Positions 34,460-44,902 of a stretch of DNA of 64,000 bases are shown here, in pieces. Origin of the DNA: Pegoplata infirma (Eukaryota > Arthropoda > Insecta > Diptera > Anthomyiidae); the NCBI GenBank assembly GCA_963921195.1, contig OY992538.1, positions 85,435,904 to 85,499,903 of the forward strand, written 5' to 3'. The notes under the pieces are model-generated. The model saw only the letters and a program-made list of their open reading frames with translations, ran no database searches and was not told the DNA's origin. The translations under genes were made by a program, and so were the position numbers. The number at the start of each line of letters is the position of its first letter. Position 1 is the stretch's first letter.

Positions 34460-35446
34460 TGAAAACACGCTAACTTTTGAAAGACTTTACGGAGGCTCCT
34501 GAAGTTTGACATATATGTTCTTCATTTACCGGGTCAGGTTGGTATTGCAATCCAGCGAAATCGGTCCAGTGGTTCAAAAGTTATGAGCAAAATAGTAAAT
34601 TTCGGGAAGGGTTTTTTTCGAATTTACAAGATTAAAACCACTATAACTTTCGAAAGACAATTCTGAGGGGACTGAAGCTTAGCATATACATTTGTTGTTC
34701 CCCAAGGCTGTTTGGATTTAAATTTCAGCAAAATCGGTTCAGTGGTTCAAAAGTTATAAGCAATGCACTGAATTTCAGATTTGTTTCACCTTAAACTGTT
34801 GAAAACTCGTTAAACAAGTTTTAATAGCATGGTGAAATACCAGTTTTGTAAAACTTGTTGTTGTTTGTTTTCTTGTCGTGGGGTGCAGTTTAGTTGTTAG
34901 ACAAGTAAATATTTGTTATTGTTAGTGTAACTGTATGTAACGGGAAAAAATCAAATAAAGTATGTGTATGATTGAATGTTAATTTGTTTTTGGTTTTTAA
35001 AGAAAAGGATGGTAATATAAAAAGAGGAAAATATGTGAAATAGTTTTTTTTTGTATTACATATATGTATGTAGGTATAAAACAACAAAAATATTTTACAA
35101 AGTAATTTGTTACTCAAAGAATTTGTACACTAAAAAAAATTTACACTCAAAAAAAAATTTACACTCAAAAAAAAAAATGTTACACTCAAAAAAAAAATTT
35201 ACACATTATTATTTTTTTGAATGAAATGGCAGACTCAAAAAAATGTTGACAGTCAAAAAAATTGTACACTCAAAAAAATTTGATTGATTAAAAGAAAGTT
35301 TGACTCAAAATAATATACATATTTCTAATAAAAAATTTGTAATGCAATTTTTTTAAATTTTTTTTTAGAAAATTACTATCAGATAACATTGTGGAGGGTA
35401 TTCATAGATTCGACCAAGTCGAATTAAATTTTTCTACTTGTTTTTT
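34270..35446 (+). mobile_element. mini-me / DINE-1-like element, full length
   Basis: It starts TATACCCTCCACTCTAGTG and has a GTCY tract at about 34408-34457. 'agcaaaatagtaaatttcgg' lies in the body. It ends with the hairpin ATTCGAC-caa-GTCGAAT (35408-35424) and CTACTTGTTTTTT. A run of diverged 'tttacactcaaaaaaaa' units lies at 35130-35290. Confidence 0.88.
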
Positions 35447-35623
35447 TTAAATTGCTTAAAATTTTTTCCAATATTTTTTTCTGTGTAAGATATTATTTTT
35501 TGTTAAAGAATAATTGTAATTTCATTTTACAAAAATTTATCCAACAAAAATATATAAATTATTAGGTTGGAGTTGAACTCCATTCAACTAAAAGTTTACT
35601 AAATTTTGTGGTCCACACCACAG
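35447..35623. other. Spacer between two mini-me copies
   Basis: 180 bp of AT-rich sequence with no recognised feature. Confidence 0.5.
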
Positions 35624-36519
35624 TTTTTTTATACCCTCCACTCTAGTGATAGAGGGTATATATAAGTTTGTCATTCCGTTTGTAACATATCGAAATATTG
35701 GTCTAGGACCCCATAAAGTATATATATTCATGATCCTTGATCGATTTTAAGTCGATCTAGCGATGTCCGTCCGTCCGTCCGTCCGTCCGTCTGTCTGTCT
35801 GTTTGTCCGTTGAAAACACGCTAACTTTTGAAAGACTTTATGGAGGCTCCTGAAATTTGACATATATGTTGACCATTTACCGGGTCAGGTTGGTATTGCA
35901 ATCCAGCGAAATCGGTCCAGTGGTTCAAAAGTTATGAGCAAAATAGTAAATTTCGGCAAGGGTATTTTGCGAATTTACGAGATTAAAACGACTCTAACTT
36001 TCGAAAGACAATTCTGAGGGTGCTGAAGCGTGTTATATATCTTTGTCGTTCCCAAAGTCTGTTTGGTTTTGAATTTCAGCTCAATCGGTCAAGTGGTTCA
36101 AAAGTTATAAGCAAAACCCTGAATTTCAGATTTGTTTCATCTCAAATGCCACGTGTTTAACAAGTTTTAAAAGCATTGGTGGTAACTTAACAATGCTTTT
36201 TAAACTTGTTTAGTTTTAATGCAATGATTTTTAAACTTTTTCAGTTTTAAAAGCATTAGCAACTTAAAAATTACACTCGAAAAAATTTTTACAGTAAAAA
36301 AAACATTACACTCGAAAAAAAGTTTTACACTCAAAAAAAAAAAAATCATTAATTTTTCTTTTAAATGACAAAACAGGAGTTTTTTACTCAAAATAAAATA
36401 TTTCTAATCTAAATTGTTAATTTTTTTCACGTTAAAATGTGCTATCCTCTAAAAAAAGGCATTGTGGAGGGTATTCATAGATTCGGCAAAGTCGAATTTA
36501 ACTTTTCTACTTGTTTTTT
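35624..36519 (+). mobile_element. mini-me / DINE-1-like element, full length
   Basis: It has the same start, GTCY tract (about 35766-35813), body and terminal hairpin (36481-36497) as the copy just upstream and the same orientation. It is shorter through loss of part of the A-rich region. Confidence 0.88.
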
Positions 36520-37160
36520 CTTATTTCAGTTTTCTAATTTTTAGCAAAACGTTTTTGCTGGTTTTACCAAAAACATGTGTGTTCAAAATTAGCATTTTTC
36601 AGTTATTTTCCAAAAGTTTTTTTGGATTTTCAATATTCATTGATTTAAAAGTTCATCAAAAACAATTGTGAAACTGTATATGATTTATATTTTAGATATA
36701 CTTTGTTTGAATTAAATAAATAACTCATCTGTATAAGAATCCTTAACAAAAATATGTTAGATTTAACAAAGTTTATCATGAAGGTTGAATGTTTCATAAA
36801 ATGGTAAAAAATAAATTTTTGTAGGTGTCAACACTATTATTTAAACATCACTCAGTTGCTACTTCAGTACTGTGATATCACAGATGTTACAGTTTTATAA
36901 TTTTGTCATACTGTATAACGAAATTGTGAAAACAAAACGTAATACCAGTAATTTTAAAAATTGAAATACTAAAAAATGTGTTGCAAGCAATGTTGGTTGT
37001 GAGTTGAACAAATATTGTTTAGTAAATATGTTAAGACCAGTAAAGTATGCGAATATTACTTGTTGTTACACTCTATAGCAGGTTATTAAACTGTAGGTAC
37101 TATATGTAATGACAGAAAATGTTTGAGATATTAATGTGTGAAATAAATAATAAAAATAAG
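36520..37160. other. AT-rich spacer
   Basis: No gene. A perfect 14-bp palindrome CTGTGATATCACAG lies at 36870-36883. Confidence 0.5.
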
Positions 37161-37166
37161 ACTGTA

Positions 37167-38245
37167 AAATATAAGGTGCGGATCCAGCTCTTAGGTTTGG
37201 GGGGGATTTTTTTTTTTTTACAAAATTTGTTTTTTTGCTGGGAACCTTATCTCGGATTTGAATCATTAGTAAAGTTTTTTTTAGTGATTTTTCATATAAA
37301 TATTTCAAAATTTTAATAATGTATTCCTATAGGCAGGCGCGGATCCAGCCCAGCCAAACTTTGGTAATGGGTAGTGATTATAAAACACATTACCAGGTAA
37401 TGTATATAACTTATTTGTAGCATTATTTTATGATGTCTTACCAAACATTTGTTCCACAACGTATTATTTTCAAGTAGAAAATAATGCATTACTAATAATT
37501 TGCTACGTAATGCATGATAATTGGAAAAAATGTATTTCATATTTGTTATTTCTAAACATTAAATCATGGATGACTTATATTTGGTTACATTATGTATTAT
37601 TTGAAAGTTTGAAATAATGTATTATTTATAATTGGATGCATAATGCATTACAATAACATAAAAAATAATTATTTTATAAAAAAATGCATAAGTTTAAACT
37701 CACGACAGGAAATTTCTAACGACACACACTCACGAGCATATTTTATCTACTTACACTCACTTACAATCACGTGAGTAAATTTAATACAAAATTACTTTTT
37801 CACTACTCGTAACACCTTATATATTATCTTCTGGTATGCTATATTATTTCATTTCTCGTAGCCTATAAAATATCATATATTTTACACCTTACTCGTATTC
37901 TTCGTTATAAATTTATGACTTATTTTATACCTTACTGGTATTCTTTGTGATAATGTGGATGCATTACTTTGAGTCTCATCGCCTGTTAAAATCATCAATG
38001 CTGCAATGTATAAAATAAGAGATCCTATACCTTATTTTATACCTTATTTGGTAATCTAAGTTTTGCTGGGAGCTCTTGGGTTTGGGGTGGGGGGGAAATT
38101 TTTTTTTTACTTAAAAATTTTTTTTTTGGGAACCTCAGTTCGGATTTGAATCATTAGTTCAGGTTTTAAGTGTTTACATCTTGTTTATTTTGATTTTTAT
38201 ATAGAAACATTTACAAATTTTAATAACTAATTCCTATAGAAAAAG
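37167..38245. repeat. Tandem duplication, second copy split by an insertion
   Basis: Unit 1 (37167-37325) and unit 2 (37326-37348 plus 38071-38245) both read 'gcggatccagctcttrgg', a G run, 'tttgggaacct', and 'cggatttgaatcattagt'. Only unit 2 carries the 722-bp CCCAGC element, so unit 1 gives the empty site. Confidence 0.8.
37349..38070 (+). mobile_element. CCCAGC-terminus element, 2-bp duplication, empty site visible
   Basis: Ends are CCCAGCCAAACTTTGGTAAT and AAGTTTTGCTGGG. AG precedes and follows it, while the empty paralogous site at 37179-37187 has a single AG. The interior includes a CTCACGTGAG-rich block and is homologous to 13710-14384. No frame is present. Confidence 0.85.
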
Positions 38246-39653
38246 TTTAAAAACTTAAGAAAATGTTTGAAATTTGGAAAATGTGTCCTTAAGAAATTCT
38301 CAGGTCCTTTTTTTGAGTATACTGATTTTAAAATTTGTTTCAGTCATTTGCTCAAAGAGAAATTTTATGATTCTAACACATTATCCCAATAGAAAAATTT
38401 TAATGTTTTAAGGGATTTTGCTACAGAAATGCTTTTAGAATTTTTAATTTTTTTTTTTTATATACAAATTTTTAGATTCTGATACACTTTCACAGATACT
38501 TTTGCAATTTTCCCACCAAAAAACTTCTATTTTTAGAAAAAATATTCGTACAGATTTTTTTTCTCAGATTTGGCGAGTTTTTCTATATAAAAAATTGCTT
38601 TGGTTTTGAAATTGTATTTCTTTTTTCTCTTAGATACCGAAACGTTCTTTCTATATCAAATTTTTCAGGCTTTGAAACACTATTCTTTAGAAAGTGCCTG
38701 AGATAAGAAAAATTAAAGACTTTAATGCTTTTTTAAAATTTTCGCGGCAATTTCCTAGATTCTGAGATATTTTTCTTTAGAAAAAGTATTGTTTTCTGAG
38801 ACACTTTTCCTTAGAAAAACATTTTCTAAGACATATTTCCAATCAAAAATTCTGAGAATCTAAGAAATGTTTTCTACAAAAAAGTCTAAGATTCTGAGAC
38901 ATTTTTCCTATAGAAAAAGTCTCAGACATTTTCCTACAGAAAAAATCTTAGATTCTGAAACATTTTTAAATAGAAGAAATTTCACAATCTAAGATATTTT
39001 CTCAGATTCCGGGATAATTTTACCTAAAGTCTTAGTAGTCAAAGGCATTTTTTCTATAAAAAAGTCTCAGACTCTAAAACATTTTTTCTAAATAAAAACC
39101 GAGAAATTCTGAAACATTTATCCTGAATTTTTTTTTTCTAGGATTTTAAGAATTTTTTCCTACAGAAAAGGTTTTGCTTAAAAAGACTTAGATTCTGAGA
39201 CATCTTTTAAACAGAAATAAATAATTTTTGTAAAAAAAATTCTTAGATTTTTCCTTCAGTAAATTCTCAGATTGTTAGATTTTTCTGTAAAAATTTTCAG
39301 ATTATTCCAATAGGAAAATTCTCAGATTTTTGCTAAAAAATTCTAAGAAAAATAAAAGAAAATCTCAAACTTTTCGTATACAAAAATTTCCAAATTTTTT
39401 GTCTAGAACATTCCCAAATTTTTTGTCGTGAAAAATTCTCATATTTTTTTAAAGAAAAATATTAATATTCTGAGACTAGTTTTATATAGAAAAATTTCAA
39501 CATTCCGAGACATTTTTTCTTTAGAAAAATTTTAAGATTCTTAGACATTTATCATAAAAGAATTTCTATAAAAAAATTCTCCTCCAGAAAAATTCTCAGA
39601 TGTTTTGTATAGAAAAATTCTAAGGTTTTGCCTATAGAAAAGTTTGCAAATTA
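38246..39653. repeat. Degenerate tandem array, about 35-bp units
   Basis: The loose unit is TTCTGAGACATTTTTCC followed by TATAGAAAAA, repeated dozens of times with heavy divergence. The same array resumes at 40313-40775, 44055-44902, 46593-46790 and 47130-47380, showing that the material between is inserted. Confidence 0.75.
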
Positions 39654-40294
39654 CACAGGCCAACACTTTTTTTTGCCCAGGTTCTGATAGCTAATTTTGG
39701 GTATTAGGGGTACGCTGATTTCAAATCTGGCTGCCGTTTTTTTGGGTCAGCTCTAGTTTTTGAGATATAGCCTAAGGAAACTTTGAAAATAGGCTGTTTT
39801 TGGCATGTTTGTGAGTCTATATTTACCAACACTAGTCTTACATCCAAAAAGTGAATGACGATTTTAGGTATGTTGGATATGCTGATTCCAAAAATGCTCT
39901 TACTTTTGTTGAGTCATCTTTAGTTTTTGAGATATCGCTAAAATAAAATTTTTAAATTTATGACCTCTTTAATTTTGTCCGAATATTTATGCCCTTGTTA
40001 ATACCTCGAAAACTAAAGCTGTCACAAAAAAGCTAATACCAGTTTTGTAATGCTGGCATCCAATACAGTTAAGTTCGTGTTTAAAACTGAGGCACTAAAT
40101 TTTTTTTTTGAAATTATAGCCAAGCAAAGTTGGTAAAAAACGCACTTTTTCGACTCTTTGACAGCGATTTGCTCGCGAACGCGAGCTGATGGAAACAATC
40201 GGATAACAGATTCGGAATCAGCACACTAAAATCCATATAAATCAGTTGTCAAAGGTCAGGCAAATTGAAAAAGGTCAAATTTTGTGAACCTGTG
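39654..40294. mobile_element. 641-bp insertion, CACAGG/CCTGTG ends, TTA duplication
   Basis: It is bounded by CACAGGCCAACAC and TGTGAACCTGTG, with TTA on each side (39651-39653, 40295-40297). The interior has three 'ctcgaaaactaaa'-type phrases. A TWA duplication suits PIF/Harbinger. Superfamily uncertain. Confidence 0.6.
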
Positions 40295-40312
40295 TTATTC
40301 ATATGATTTTGT

Positions 40313-40775
40313 TTTTAACTTTTTCCTAGAAAAATTCAACAATTTTTTTATAAAGAAAAATCTAAGAGTACGAGACATTTTTCCTTTAGAAAAATTTTAA
40401 GATTCTTCGACGTTTTTTATAGAAAAAATTCCCAGATTATTTAATTTTTCATTTCTCTTTCTTTTTTCTCTCTCCTTTTCTCTTCTTTCATTCAGAGGCA
40501 TTTTACTACAGAAAAGCTTTTAGAATTACTCAAATTCTTCAGATTCTGATACACTTTCATATAGAATTAATGTTTAGTAAGCTGCTAATGTCCAGTAAGC
40601 TGCTAACTGTTGATTAAACGGAGCTTTATATAAAAATTTGTATGAAAAAGTTAAGTTTAACAGAGCGTTGTTTTATAACGGAGCATTGAGAAATTTAGTT
40701 ATTTTTTCCCCATAGAAAATTTCTTAGGATCTGAAATATTTTTTTCTATTCTATTTTTTTTCTACTCAAAAAGTG
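40313..40775. repeat. Continuation of the 35-bp array with a short unique block
   Basis: Array units lie at both edges. 40560-40690 is unique and holds a doubled 'tagtaagctgctaa' phrase. Confidence 0.5.
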
Positions 40776-41117
40776 TACACTCAAAAAAAATATTGTAAAA
40801 CTAGCAAAAAAAATGGTTTAAATTAGCAAAAAAAAAAACTGTTGTTTTGAACGTTGCAAAAATTTTTGTAATATTAGCAAAAACATTTTGCTAATCAAAA
40901 AATTAGGAAAAAAATTGTAATATTACAAGAATACCATTTTATTTTTGTAAAAAATCAACCTTGTAAAATTATCAAAAAATATGGTAAAATTACCAAAAAA
41001 ATGGTAAAATTGAAATAGATAAAAAAAATTGTAATTTGGTAAAAAACTGTTTTTTTAGTAATTTTTTTTTTCTCTGATTAGTAGTTGATTTAAAATTTGG
41101 TGAATATACTAAAAATT

Positions 41118-41262
41118 TTTTAGCACCACGTTCTTTAAATGTACTAATAGCAGCATCAACTATTACTTGAGTCTTGGATGGTTTCTTCGGCTTGATGGCA
41201 TCTTCTTTTGCCTTCTTCTCAGCAGTAACTGGACTTCCAACAACATCAAAATCCAAAATGAT
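41118..41262 (-). pseudogene. Captured histone H1 N-terminal fragment, copy 1a
   Basis: The minus-strand frame stays open over about 48 codons: DFDVVGSPVTAEKKAKED, then KPKKPSKTQVIVDAAI and STFKERGA. Family knowledge: insect linker histone H1 has a Lys/Ala/Pro-rich tail, then HPPT..MVDASI..LKERGG at the start of the winged-helix domain. The fragment stops right after KERG, so most of the globular domain is absent. It lacks the His of HPPT and has no proper start codon. It is a gene fragment inside a transposon, not an H1 gene. Confidence 0.72.
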
Positions 41263-42168
41263 TTTTTTTTTTTCACTTAAACACTTTAAACAAAAAATTT
41301 AAAGAACAAAACTTCACTTTTTTAATTTTTTTGCGTCATTTTTTTTAGCTTAACCCTCTAACTGGTAAGGCAACCTCAAGGTTGCCTTTGTTTTTCATCC
41401 GTATTTTCAAAAAAAAAAAATTTATGTGTTGCAAAAATTTTTTTTTATCTCATAATATTCCATTTAACTTTACGTTTTCATTTTACGACAAAGTCATGAT
41501 TAGTTTTTATTCTATAAAATTTTTTGTGCAAGAAATCATTCAAAGTAGCAAAAAAATTATTGTTCAAAAAAATTGATTTTAAAGTGTCAAGAAAACAAAC
41601 TTAATTAATCGCAATCACATTGAATAATTTTTGGTAAGTAGGTAGTATATAGTAGTTTGATTAAAAAATGATGCGGTCCAGAAAAAAATAATATGCAGTG
41701 TTCTAGAGCCAAAAAGCTAATGGCAACCTCAAGGTACTCTTGCCAGTTTAAGGTAACATTTGGCCATATTTCTGTTTTATTGAAATGTGTCTTTTTTTAA
41801 TATAAAGTGAATACCTTCCTAACGAATTCAAAAAAAGTATAAGCTTTTTTGAAAAATAAGATTAAAACATGCAAAATTCCCTTATGTTGAATTGATAGAA
41901 TTCATAGACTTATTGTTAGAACTATTTCTATTTCCCATAACAAAAATTTGTATTAATTTTACATTTATCAGTCAAAATGCTTGTTATTTTTAATAAAATT
42001 CGCGAAACAAATAAAACTTATTTTTGTAAAACTATTTTTATGTTACCTTAAACTGGCAAGGCTACCTTGAGGTACTCTTCTCTTGTTACCTTAAACTGGC
42101 AAGGCTACCTTGAGGTACCCTTCCGTTTTTTTTTTACCTGGCGACTCAAAAAAACCTTATTTCAACCT

Positions 42169-43244
42169 CCCGAGTAAAAATAATTTAATATGATCTTATA
42201 TACTTTTATATAGTCATATTATTTGATATATGATCATGTGTGACACTATGTATTGCAAGATAAATTTATATAATAAATTTTGATGTGGGATTTTTTTAAG
42301 ATATCGCCATACATAACTATATGTTGTAACATCTGGTCCCATGCATCATTTTAAATTTCTAAGTGTTTTATATAAAATTTTATATGCCTCCATTATTTTT
42401 TAATTTTTTTAAGTGTTTTCCAAGAACATATTTTAATCGCAAATATTTTCAAAGTGTTTTATATGACTTCATATTTTTTTATTTTTCTAAGATTTTTCCA
42501 AGCACCACTTTTTTATCACGAATATTTTCTAAGTGTTTTATATAAAATTTTATATGACTCCATCTTTTAAATGTTTTCTAAGTTTTTTCAAGGAACATTT
42601 TTTTATCGCAAATATTTTCTAAGTGTTTTCTATAAAATTTTATATAACTCCATTTTTTCAAATTTTTCTTAGTTTTTTCCAAGGACATTTTTTTTAAATA
42701 TTTTCTAAGTGTTTTATATAAAATTTAACATTACTCCATTTTTTTTAAATTTTTCTAAGTTTTTTTCAAAGAACAACTTATTTTTATTATTTTATTTTTT
42801 CAACTTTTTATTAAAAACTAAAAAAAAAACATCCGATTTTTAAAATTGTATAAATTTTAATATAATTGGATATAATTTTATATCATTGGATTAGACCAAA
42901 ACTCGTATCAAAGTCGATATAAAGTTATATAAACTAAATTTTTCCAAGTTTTTTTCAAAGAACAACTTATTTTTATTATTTTATTTTTTCAACTTTTTAT
43001 TAAAAACTAAAAAAAAACATCCGATTTCTAAAATTGTATAAATTTTAATATAATTGGATATAATTTTATATCATTGGATTAGACCAAAACTCGTTTCAAA
43101 GTCGATATAAAGTTATATAAACTGATATTATTAGATATTATTCGATCAGATCTTATGAAACCATTTTTCGTATAAGATTATATCAAAATAGACACGAACC
43201 CATATTAAATTATATATTGTGTCATATCAATTTTTTTACGCGGG
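42169..43244. mobile_element. CCCGAGTAAAAA-type MITE nested in the piggyBac-like element
   Basis: The ends are CCCGAGTAAAAATAATTT and TTTTTTTACGCGGG, with CT on each side. The interior is described as separate tandem repeats. The last 150 bp are TATA-rich, as in related copies. Confidence 0.65.
42355..43115. repeat. Two tandem repeat blocks
   Basis: 42355-42760: about four units of roughly 100-120 bp, with 'aagtgttttatataaaattt' and 'tttttccaaggaacattttt'. 42765-43115: a unit of about 180 bp repeated twice, with 'aacatccgatttytaaaatt' and 'ggattagaccaaaactcg'. Confidence 0.75.
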
Positions 43245-43672
43245 CTTATATCTGCAAATTATATGTTATCTAGTAGATATTCATTTGGAAAAAAATTCCC
43301 GATCTCCTTGCATTAAAATTTAGCTCTTGCCAGTTAGAGGGTTAAGTAGAATAAATGAGAATTGCGTAGTAGTCTACACAAGAAATTTCTTACATTTTCA
43401 CGTAAAATTTGAAAAAAATTAACAAATTTTTTTTCGAATTTTTAATTTTTTTCACATGTATCTTTAAAAAAAATAAAAAAAAATTTTGGGATATTGAAGA
43501 TTAGATATTTAAGTATGCGTTAAAATTTTAAAAAATTTATTTTTCAAAATTATCAACTTTTTATTAACAATTTAGGTGCCAAAATTTAAAAAATTTCATA
43601 TAATATGAGCAAAAAAATGGTAAAATTAGCAAAAAAAAATATGGTAAAAAAATACTAAAAATTGTGTAGCCT

Positions 43673-43782
43673 ATTTTTGAGCGCCACGTTCTTTAAAGTT
43701 ACTAATAGCATCATCAACCATTATTTCAGTTGATGGATGGCTACTTTGCTATGGTGTTGGCAGCATCATCTTTTACCTTCTT
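43673..43782 (-). pseudogene. Captured histone H1-like fragment, copy 1b
   Basis: The minus strand reads KKVKDDAANTIAK, then after a stop and frame change HPSTEIMVDDAISNFKERGA, then a TAG. It is shorter than the other copies at the N-terminal side, where a T run cuts it. Same strand as copy 1a. Confidence 0.68.
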
Positions 43783-44054
43783 TTTTTTTTTTTTTTTTTC
43801 TTAAAACTGAAAAAAAAGGATTACCATTTCTTTAAGGAAAATACTAATATTTTTGCTAAAATTATAGTAAAATAAAAAAAAAAACTTGCAAGAAAATATA
43901 GTAAAAGTACCAAAAAATTGTTGTATTTTACCAATAGTAAATTGCCAAAAAAATCTGTAAAAGTTAAATTTTTAATTTTTTTTTTGCTTAAGTTTGGTGA
44001 AGTAAATTACAACCATTTTACTAATATTTTGACTAAGTTATTTTTTTGAGTGTA

Positions 44055-44902
44055 ACAATAAGATACCAAAACGTTCTTTCTACTCCAAAATTTTCCGGTT
44101 TTGAAAAACTATTCTATAGAAAGTACCTGACCCAGCAAAAACTTCGCTTACCAAGTAATTAACTAAAGGGGTTAGCAAAAATATGAGTAATTAGTTACCT
44201 CCCAATTTCAGTGTTAATTACTTTAACACGGTGATGTCATTGGAGGTAACCACATTTTGCCTTTTTTGGCGCAATGTAATGCTAATGGTAATTAGTAGTA
44301 TTCAAAGCCATTACCTCGTAAGCGAGGCAGGAAGGGGTACAAATTACCAAGTTTTTGCTGGGGAGATTAAAAAAATTAAAAACTTTAATGCTTTTAAAAT
44401 TTTTTGAGAGAAATTTTTAAAATCTGAGACATTTTTTTTATAGAAAAACACTTTTCGTTACAAAAATTCCAAGATTCTCAAATCCTTTCTAAGACATATT
44501 TCCTAGTGAAAATCTATGAATTTAAGACATTTTTCCTGCAACACTGTCTTAGATTCTAAAACATTTTCCCTATAGAAAAGGTCTTTCTTTTAAGACATGT
44601 TTCCAATAGAAAAAGTCTCAGAGTCTGAGTCTTTCACAGTTTCCTACAGAAAAAGCCTTAGATTCTGAGACATTTTTCAAATAGAAAAAAATCATTTTTT
44701 AAATAAAAAAAAGACATTTTTTCTTAAAGCCTCAGATTCTGAGGCATTTTTTCTATAAAAAATTTTCAGATCCTGAGTTTTTCAAGGATTCTAAGAATTT
44801 TTTCCAACAGAAAAGGTATTAGTTTTTCGTATTAAAAAAAGTATTAGATTCTGAGGCATCTACCAAATAGAAAAAAATTCAAATTCTGATATATTTTAAA
44901 TA
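44055..44902. repeat. 35-bp array, interrupted by a CCCAGC MITE
   Basis: Units of the 'ttctgagacatttttc / tatagaaaaa' type on both sides of 44131-44362. Confidence 0.65.
44131..44362. mobile_element. 232-bp CCCAGC-terminus MITE, GA duplication
   Basis: The ends are CCCAGCAAAAACTTCGC and AAGTTTTTGCTGGG, with 'taccaagtaatta' as an inner inverted repeat. GA lies on both sides (44129-44130, 44363-44364). It is a short relative of 37349-38070. Confidence 0.8.

Larger units (their letters stand above)
41354..43341. mobile_element. piggyBac-like non-autonomous element, TTAA duplication
   Basis: The ends are CCCTCTAACTGGTAAGG and CTTGCCAGTTAGAGGG, with TTAA at 41350-41353 and 43342-43345. The paralogous element at 47950-47956 has one uninterrupted TTAA (agcttaagtag), an exact empty site. 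Motif CTGGCAAGGCTACCTTGAGG repeats at about 42062 and 42105 and, inverted, near 41715-41755. This could be a transposase-binding repeat. No transposase frame is present. Confidence 0.85.
40778..44052 (-). mobile_element. CACTC-terminus element carrying histone H1-like fragments, copy 1
   Basis: The ends are TA-CACTCAAAAAAAATATTG and TTTTTTTGAGTG-TA. The body is homologous to 47382-49317 and holds two H1-like segments on the minus strand (41118-41262 and 43673-43782). A TTAA-flanked piggyBac-like element (41354-43341) inflates it; without that, the core is about 1.28 kb. It interrupts the 35-bp array. No transposase is visible, so it is presumably mobilised in trans. Confidence 0.85.
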
